NCBI GenBank assembly: GCA_949987565.1
Contig: OX465107.1
Coordinates: 23,760,368-23,824,367 of the forward strand
Length of the DNA: 64,000 nt
Direction of reading: 5' to 3'
Source: Luidia sarsii
Taxonomy: Eukaryota > Echinodermata > Asteroidea > Paxillosida > Luidiidae
In this document: positions 48,401 through 57,599 of the stretch, in pieces
How positions within the stretch are numbered: position 1 is the stretch's first letter
Layout: the number at the start of each line of letters is the position of its first letter
Translations under genes and position numbers: made by a program
The notes under the pieces: model-generated
The model's input: the letters and a program-made list of their open reading frames with translations, nothing else
Database searches by the model: none
What the model was told of the DNA's origin: nothing

Positions 48401-51400
48401 TTGCCTCAATCCTCCCACAATCCTCCAACTGGAAATGTGCATACAAGCTTGCCTCAATCCTCCCACAATCCTCCAACTGGAAATGTGCATACACGCTTGC
48501 CTCAAGCCTCCCACACTCCTCCAACTGGAAATGTGCATACACGCTTCCTCAATCCTCCCACAATCCTCCAACTGGAAATGTGCATACACGCTTCCTCAAT
48601 CCTCCCAAATCCTCCAACTGGAAATGTGCATACACGCTTGCCTCAATCCTCCCACAATCCTCCAACTGGAAATGTGCATACAAGCTTGCCTCAATCCTCC
48701 CACAATCCTCCAACTGGAAATGTGCATACACGCTTGCCTCAAGCCTCCCACACTCCTCCAACTGGAAATGTGCATACACGCTTCCTCAATCCTCCCACAA
48801 TCCTCCAACTGGAAATGTGCATACACGCTTCCTCAATCCTCCCAAATCCTCCAACTGGAAATGTGCATACACGCTTGCCTCAATCCTCCCACAATCCTCC
48901 AACTGGAAATGTGCATACACGCTTCCTCAATCCTCCCACAATCCTCCAACTGGAAATGTGCATACACGCTTGCCTCAATCCTCCCACACTCCTCCAACTG
49001 GAAATGTGCATACACGCTTGCCTCAATCCTCCCACAATCCTCCAACTGGAAATGTGCATACACGCTTCCTCAATCCTCCCAAATCCTCCAACTGGAAATG
49101 TGCATACACGCTTGCCTCAATCCTCCCACAATCCTCCAACTGGAAATGTGCATACACGCTTCCTCAATCCTCCCACAATCCTCCAACTGGAAATGTGCAT
49201 ACACGCTTGCCTCAATCCTCCCACAATCCTCCAACTGGAAATGTGCATACACGCTTCCTCAATCCTCCCACAATCCTCCAACTGGAAATGTGCATACACG
49301 CTTCCTCAATCCTCCCACAATCCTCCAACTGGAAATGTGCATACACGCTTCCTCAATCCTCCCACACTCCTCCAACTGGAAATGTGCATACACGCTTCCT
49401 CAATCCTCCCACAATCCTCCAACTGGAAATGTGCATACACGCTTCCTCAATGCTCCCACAATCCTCCAACTGGAAATGTGCATACACGCTTCCTCAATCC
49501 TCCCACACTCCTCCAACTGGAAATGTGCATACACGCTTGCCTCAATCCTCCCACAATCCTCCACCACCGACACAGAGGACTACGTGGGAGGATCGAGGAA
49601 GGTCGGGGTTTCTTATAGGACTAATCACTGCCAGTTTTTGTTTCCCCCCCTTTCTCGGGCGTAAAAAAATGGTGGAGGGGTGGTATGACATTACCTGGAG
49701 CCAATGGCTGAGCTGGCCGGTGTGCACAGGAAAGACCGGAGGTTGGCTAAGACTAGGCCCACGGTGGGCCAGCGAATGCCCTGCCACACGGCACTGCCAA
49801 GCTTAGCCGTCAGGGAAGTCAAGCATTGCAGCTGACACCAGAAAGGTGCCAGAGGGCCACCTGAAACATCCCCTGAAAAATAAAGGAAAAATAAAATGGA
49901 CCTATGAAAGAGAGAAAGAAACATTCTTTTTATTGTCATCACCAATCACCCCAATCACAATCATCACCGCTCACCACCACCACCAATCACCATCATCACC
50001 AATCACCCCAATCACCATCATCACCGCTCACCACCAATCACCAATCACCATCATCACCAATCACCCCAATCACCATCATCACCGCTCACCACCAATCACC
50101 AATCACCATCATCACCAATCACCCCAATCACAATCATCACCGCTCACCACCACCACCAATCACCATCATCACCAATCACCCCAATCACCATCATCACCGC
50201 TCACCACCAATCACCAATCACCATCATCACCAATCACCCCAATCACAATCATCACCGCTCACCACCACCACCAATCACCATCATCACCAATCACCCCAAT
50301 CACAATCATCACCGCTCACCACCACCACCAATCACCATCATCACCAATCACCCCAATCACCATCATCACCGCTCACCACCAATCACCATCATCACCAATC
50401 ACCCCAATCACCATCATCACCGCTCACCACCACCACCAATCACCATCATCACCAATCACCCCAATCACCATCATCACCGCTCACCACCAATCACCATCAT
50501 CACCAATCACCCCAATCACCATCATCACCGCTCACCACCAATCACCATCATCACCAATCACCCCAATCACCATCATCACCGCTCACCACCAATCACCAAT
50601 CACCATCATCACCAATCACCCCAATCACCATCATCACCGCTCACCACCAATCACCATCATCACCAATCACCCCAATCACCATCATCACCGCTCACCACCA
50701 ATCACCATCATCACCAATCACCCCAATCACCATCATCACCAATCACCCCAATCACCATCATCACCGCTCACCACCAATCACCATCATCACCAATCACCCC
50801 AATCACCATCATCACCGCTCACCACCACCACCAATCACCATCATCACCAATCACCCCAATCACCATCATCACCGCTCACCACCAATCACCATCATCACCA
50901 ATCACCCCAATCACCATCATCACCGCTCACCACCACCACCAATCACCAATCACCCCAATCACCATCATCACCGCTCACCACCAATCACCATCATCACCAA
51001 TCACCCCAATCACCATCATCACCGCTCACCACCACCACCAATCACCAATCACCACCAATCACCATCATCACCAATCACCCCAATCACCATCATCACTGCT
51101 CACCACCATCACCAATCACCATCATCACCAATCACCCCAATCACCATTATCACCAATCATCACCATAACCAATCACCCCAATTACCATCATCACCAATCA
51201 CCATCATCACCAATCACCATCATCACCAATCACCATCATCACCAATCATCATCATCACCAATCATCATCATCACCAATCACCAATCACCACCACCACCAA
51301 TCACCGACATCACCTGCATCACCACCAGAACTCATCACCGCCCCATCACCGTCAAACACTCACCATCCTCGCCGGTCACCACCATCCCAATCCTGCTGCG

Positions 51401-53097
51401 GACACTGCTGCTAATACCACTATGGCCATACCTTTGCACTTGGAGAGGTTATACATCAGCCAGGAAATGAACTGCCTAACCCCCGTCGGCTCCTTGTGAA
51501 CTTCCTTGAGGGCCCCCTCGCTAAAGATTGCCAACAGCCGAGCTAGTCCTGAGAGAGGGAGGGAGGAAGGGCAAAAACTCGAGTGAATAATATGCAGACA
51601 CACAACATGACACTGCTCCTCGACTTTGCTAGTTTTCAGATGTTACTCGCGCACGGTATACACAAATATGTACATCAAATTGCCGAATACCAACGACCCA
51701 TTTCTATCGCATGCAATAAAAGGTCGTTTCTGGTGCTGCACCTGCTTACACTACATCACGTTGCTGACTACGTTTATATGTTTTTATTCCCTGGCGTCGG
51801 AAATCGTAAAAGTCTCTATCGTACAATCGTGAAAAGACTGAATAAATCGTGAATATCAAAGGTTAGAGGGCCTGATGTTTCGATCCTAGCAGTAGCAGGA
51901 CCTTTCTCAAAGGCTGTCACCTTTGCCTTTGAGAAAGGCTTTGGTCCTGCTCGGATCGAAACGTCAGGCCCTCTAACTTTTGAGATTTATGTATTGCAGG
52001 TCATTTTAGTCAGTGAGCAGTTTGCAACAGTTTTGGTATGAACTTCAAAATCGTAAACATTACGACTAATTCATACAAGTTGGTATCTCTGCTTCCCTCC
52101 TCCCCCATACACGCACCGACTTTCAAATGGACCCCAAGACGCCGTGGTTCTTATACCTTGCCAGTAGCCAACTTGCGAATAGGTGCACAGAAGGTGCTCT
52201 GGAAGGCTGGCATCGACCTCTGACCTCGGCCTGCCGCTGACCTCGGCCTTCCGCTGACCCCTAGAAGGCAGTGCCAAGACCAGGCCAAGGGCAGGGCCCA
52301 GCTCTGTGTAGTTCCTTCGGGTGATGTGGTATTCCGGTTGGCAGACCCATTGCCATGCCAAATCACGAATCTTTTTTTTGGGGGGGGGGGAGGAAAGGGA
52401 GGGAAGCGTAGATTTTGATTTTCCGGGATATCACAAACAATGAATCACAAATAATACAAAAACACTGACAAATAAACATAACAGATAACAATACCCAATT
52501 AGCTAATGCAGGATTACCCAAAAGAAACAAGTTTCTGTCGAGGCAAACTCTCCAAACTAACTGGACAGAACAAGTACATGGTGGGACTCAAAGGTCTGGA
52601 TAGCAGTATAAAAATATAGGATGCATGCGGTGGACACCATGTATACTGGTAATCTCCCCTACGAATGGGTAGAGTCCTGGAACAGCCGGTAACTCAATAG
52701 TTTAGGCCAGTGCATGCTCTGTTCTAGGTACATACATGTACACTGGAGTGTCATTACATCAGGTAGACATCATTATTAGAAGCCCAGGAGTTTGTTGGGG
52801 GTTTTTTTTGGGGGGGGGAGACCCATTGCACAGGATTGACCATCTTCTTAATCACTTCGTGCCGGGGGGGTTTTCAGCGCTGATGACCGCCATACGGGGG
52901 TTTTTGAACAATGCATCATTTTCAAATCTCGCTAAAACAATCGGAACAATATATTTCTGTGAAATATATCGATAAGTGTATACTATGGGTACAAGAGAGT
53001 AAAACCTGGCACAATTCGGACGTCGTTGTGGCTTTTGTCAAGAGATTATCCGTTCGAAAAAGGGCCCATTATGTATCGTCAATGGACCGTAACGGAC

Positions 53098-53136
<39 letters not shown>

Positions 53137-56100
53137 GTGCTGTCAATCCCTGACCACAGACTCCAGCCTCCACTCCAGGCAGTCAAATCTTTGAGTTGGT
53201 CGGCCACAACCGAGCATACAGATTACGGTAAAGAATGTGGGGGGAATTCCAATGCCAGACCGACGACCCAGGCTGTGTGGCATGCAAAGACAATGTCCCC
53301 CGCGTGCTTTCAGCGGCAGCGCGGTATCCCTCGATCCTCCACAGTAAAAGTCCCACAATTGCACAATTACTGCTGCTAATCTTGCAATTCATGTGGCAAC
53401 TTGCGTCAAAAAAAGGTCTTTGTACTGATTCATATTGCTTTGTTTTAAGCTGAAAAGAGTCTTTGTTTAGAATGTGGACAATAGTGCTGCCCGGAATCGG
53501 ACGGCCCTGTCGCATAGTAAAGCCAATGGAGCTCTGGATTCGGAGGTCCAGGTGTTAAGTGGTTAATAGCTACTGATCTATACATTCAAGTCAGATGCAA
53601 AAATAAATCAAATGTATGGGTCCTACTTAATACTGACTGAGATGACCCTAAGTACGGTGCAATAGGTTCAAAGAGAAGAGCATGTACCGGTATAACCATA
53701 CGTCTGCTGTCTGCTGCTGTACCAGATGAATTGGGGGAAGTGGGTGCTTGGGAAGGTTGGGGAGGTTAAAGACATCTACAGCTGTTAATTATATAACATA
53801 ATACAGGGTTCGACATTAGCGGTTGCCCGCTTGCCCGGGGCAAGTAAAATTTCACGTCGGGCAAGTAAAATGTTCAGATGTTAAAATTTACTTGCCCGAT
53901 CGGGCAAGTAACATTTTGATAGTTACATAATTGAAATAATCAAAGTCCTTGCCCAAAACGAGCCAATTATATGTAGATATTGTTCGCATTATTACGATTA
54001 TTATTTCGAAAAAGCGGAGCTTTTTGCGTCTGCTGACGAGTGGACGCGATACGCGAGCACAGATTGTATCCCGCACCGCTACAGTGTATAGCGGCCGTGC
54101 GCACGATGTACATGTACAGTACATGTACATGTACATGTACAGTCACATACACAGTGTACATTTGCAATACATTTACATGTGTACATGTACACGTGTACTG
54201 TGTAACACATGTACTGCACACTGCTTTGGTCCAGTGCGCTGGTAAACATACGTTCATGCGTATAGGAATAGGATCGCCGGGTACCATTGAGGATAGAGAA
54301 AGCATGCCGCACGTGTGTTGTAAACAGCGACTTTCCAGTCTTCGCACCACGATCCTGTTCCCGATTTTGTATTCCGAGACTTGAACAAAGATTTGAATTG
54401 AATCTTGTTTTTTCTTTCACGCACAGGGAAATAAATTAACGATTAGATATGGTAGGGTACATTATTTTTTTGGTAATGCCCAAACACGCAGGGTGGACCA
54501 GTAACAGTTGTAGAGTACTTTTTTTTTCGTGGTCTGATCTTCCTTCCTCAACGGTCTGTTTTGGTTGTAAGTAACGAGATAGGCTTTCCGCGCGGACCGA
54601 GTTGACATGAAACCCCAGCCTTTACGATCGTACCGTGAAATCCATATTTTGAAAATTACTTAGACGAAATAATTATGGAAAATGTGCTACGGAAGTAACT
54701 TATCCTCACAAAAATTTTACAGGGTGGTCACTGGTGTACAACTGTACATGTACATGTACATGTACAGTACATAAGAATCTTTTTCAGTGTCGGCCTAAAG
54801 TATATACGATGCTCCGCGGTTTGACCGTGTTGTTGTCGGTGACGTCGGCCGTGGCGCACGGCCAGAAAACTGCTGTTGCACGCCGAATCACGGTCGGTTA
54901 TTTTCCCTCCGTACGCCATACTTCTACCATGGAGCTATAGCTCCATGCTTCTACGAAGTAATTTCTTTATCTTACACAATTTTTCAAACATAGAATACCC
55001 TTATTTCTTCTAATCAAATGACATACGGATCTTTACACCCCCGAATTTTATTTCCTTTAGTATTAATTAATTTAATGGCCTTATAATCACCAATATCGTG
55101 GGAACTGATAATCAACATTATATTTTTTGGGAGTGCTGCTCCTCATTTTCATTTTCGGTACGAAGAGGAAAATCTTCACAAGAAAACCGTGAATGAATGG
55201 TTACAACCTAAACTTATTAACAGTTATTTTGAATTTCCTGATTGATCACTCATGCACAGCAACTGTGGCTGTGCAATTCTATATTACTTTTAGTTTTACT
55301 TGTAGGCCTACTTCATTTTTGGTTTTAGAATTTACTTCACCGTAGGGTTACCGTTTGTGACTTCCCCTTGCACAGTAGAATCACTTTGCTTGATCAAGGG
55401 CCTTTATCACCAGTGCAGTGGAACCGACATTAGATTTTTTGGGGTGCTGTTCCACATTCAGGCGGAGGTAATTGGAGCGCTGGATACATAGCTCATAAAT
55501 CTGTACCCACTATGTATTCTATTTGCACGGATTCAGAGTCTATGTCGATGTTTGATTTTTCATTTTCGGTACGATCTCAACAAGAAAAACGTGAATGAAT
55601 GGTTACACTTATTAACAGATACTGTTACTGTGAAGCGCAGTGGACTTTGAGCCAAAAGCCCCATACTTTTTCCAAGATCCTGGGGAGAACTCTGATAATG
55701 ATTATGGGTTTTGAAAATTTAGAATTATAATAAATCACAGCTTTTAGCAAACTCATAATGTTATTGAAAGGCTTAAGTGATTTAGGATTAAATTGATAAC
55801 TTCGATTTTTAATGTTTTCTTTTATTTTCATTTTCGGGCAAGTAGATTTTCCATTCGGGCAAGTAAAAATATGAAAAATGATAAATTCACTTGCCCAAAG
55901 GGCAAGTAAAAAAAATTGCTAGTGTGGAACCCTGCATAATATCTACAGCTCGTTAATTATTCATGATTCCAATTTTTTGTTTCATCTTTTCGGTGTTTAT
56001 TTATTGAATTTCCCATAAATATTTTTCATTCAATTTCCCCAATTTGCATGAATTTTACAATGATAATGAAACACAAAGAACCAACAATGGACCTTTCCCA

Positions 56101-57394
56101 TGAAATATGCAAATAAGAGCTGGCGCATGCGCTTTACTAAATTGGTGGGCAAACGAGTGCGCGTTGCGTGCAGGTTTCGAAATACGCGCGCAGGAGACGC
56201 TGAATAGCCAATGAACGCACGCCAAACTGTTATTGAGAAGGGATGCGCGCACGCCCATGGAAAACTATGATTGGTTGGCAGCCCGCTTGCCCACCAATTT
56301 AGCTAAGCGCATGCGCTAGGTTTATTTTGCATATTTCATGGGAAAGGTCCATTGCACCCATCTCACCCTGCCTCAGAACTTGCACCAATGCAAGGAGGCC
56401 TGCCTTTGGCCTCCCTGGTTTGTGGTTGGTAGTTTGTGGTTGGTAGTTTGTGGTTGGTAGTTTGTGGTTGGTAGTTTGTGGTTGGTAGTTTGTGGTTGGT
56501 AGTTTGTGGTTGGTAGTTTGTGGTTGGTAGTTTGTGGTTGGTAGTTTGTGGTTGGTAGTTTGTGGTTGGTAGTTTGTTGTTGGTAGTTTGTGGTTGGTAG
56601 TTTGTGGTTGGTAGTTTGTGGTTGGTAGTTTGTGGTTGGTAGTTTGTGGTTGGTAGTTTGTGGTTGGTAGTTTGTGGTTTGTAGTTTGTGGTTGGTAGTT
56701 TGTGGATTGTAGTAGCAGGACAAAAGGAGAGTGCAAGCTGGCTACGATAGAATCCGCACTTCGATAGAATCACACGATGTGCACAGTATCTACATGTACA
56801 TGTAAAATTCCAAACTTCAGAAGGCCCGATATAGCTGCACCTTTGTTAACAATCTTTTGTTAACGATCTTGTAAATGCCCGAAATTTGCACATGTTTGGC
56901 TGTTCAAGCCAGCAAGCAGATATTTGCAAGCATGTTTTTGTAGGTCAATGTACACATTTTGCACAGATCTGCATACATGTATGCTTCCTACGCCATCAGT
57001 GGGCCGTCTCAAATTGGACCTAATGTGGAACTTTTGGCAGACAAAAGGTTTACCTCGCTGTTGGGATGGACGAGAAGGATGTACATCGATGGACTGTGGT
57101 CCTGCAGGAAAGCTTCTAGGCCGACCGTGGCACTCAGCTCCAGCAGCTTGCTGCAGAATGCTGACTCTGAAAATCAGAGGAATTTGGAGATAGAGCCCCA
57201 TGAAAGACCGTAAAGCAAAGCCACCCACTGGTGTTATGAACCACTCCCCTTTCAGATTGGCATATTGTTTGGGTGCACACGATGGGACATTCAGTGAACC
57301 ACAGTGCCTGTATCTAGCGGAGGGTACACTATTCAATGGCTAGGAGAGTGAGGGATAGAGAACAAGAGGGAAGCGCGAGGAAGGGCGGGGGAGG

Positions 57395-57482
<88 letters not shown>

Positions 57483-57548
57483 AACAGGTAGACACAGACA
57501 GACAGAGCTGAGAGAGGGAAAGAGAGAGGGAGAGGGTGACAGAGGGGA

Positions 57549-57599
<51 letters not shown>

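Noticed and set aside
45187..49806. Open frames of 1539, 1447 and 1116 codons on +
   Set aside because: All three lie in a 47/48-bp minisatellite whose unit has no stop in any + frame; the frames overlap, lack splice or family support, and the opposite strand has real helicase exons on either side.
49846..51499. His/Pro/Ser-rich open frames of 440 and 531 codons on +
   Set aside because: Read-through of an ATCACC tandem array, starting and ending inside helicase exons 5 and 6 of the other strand.
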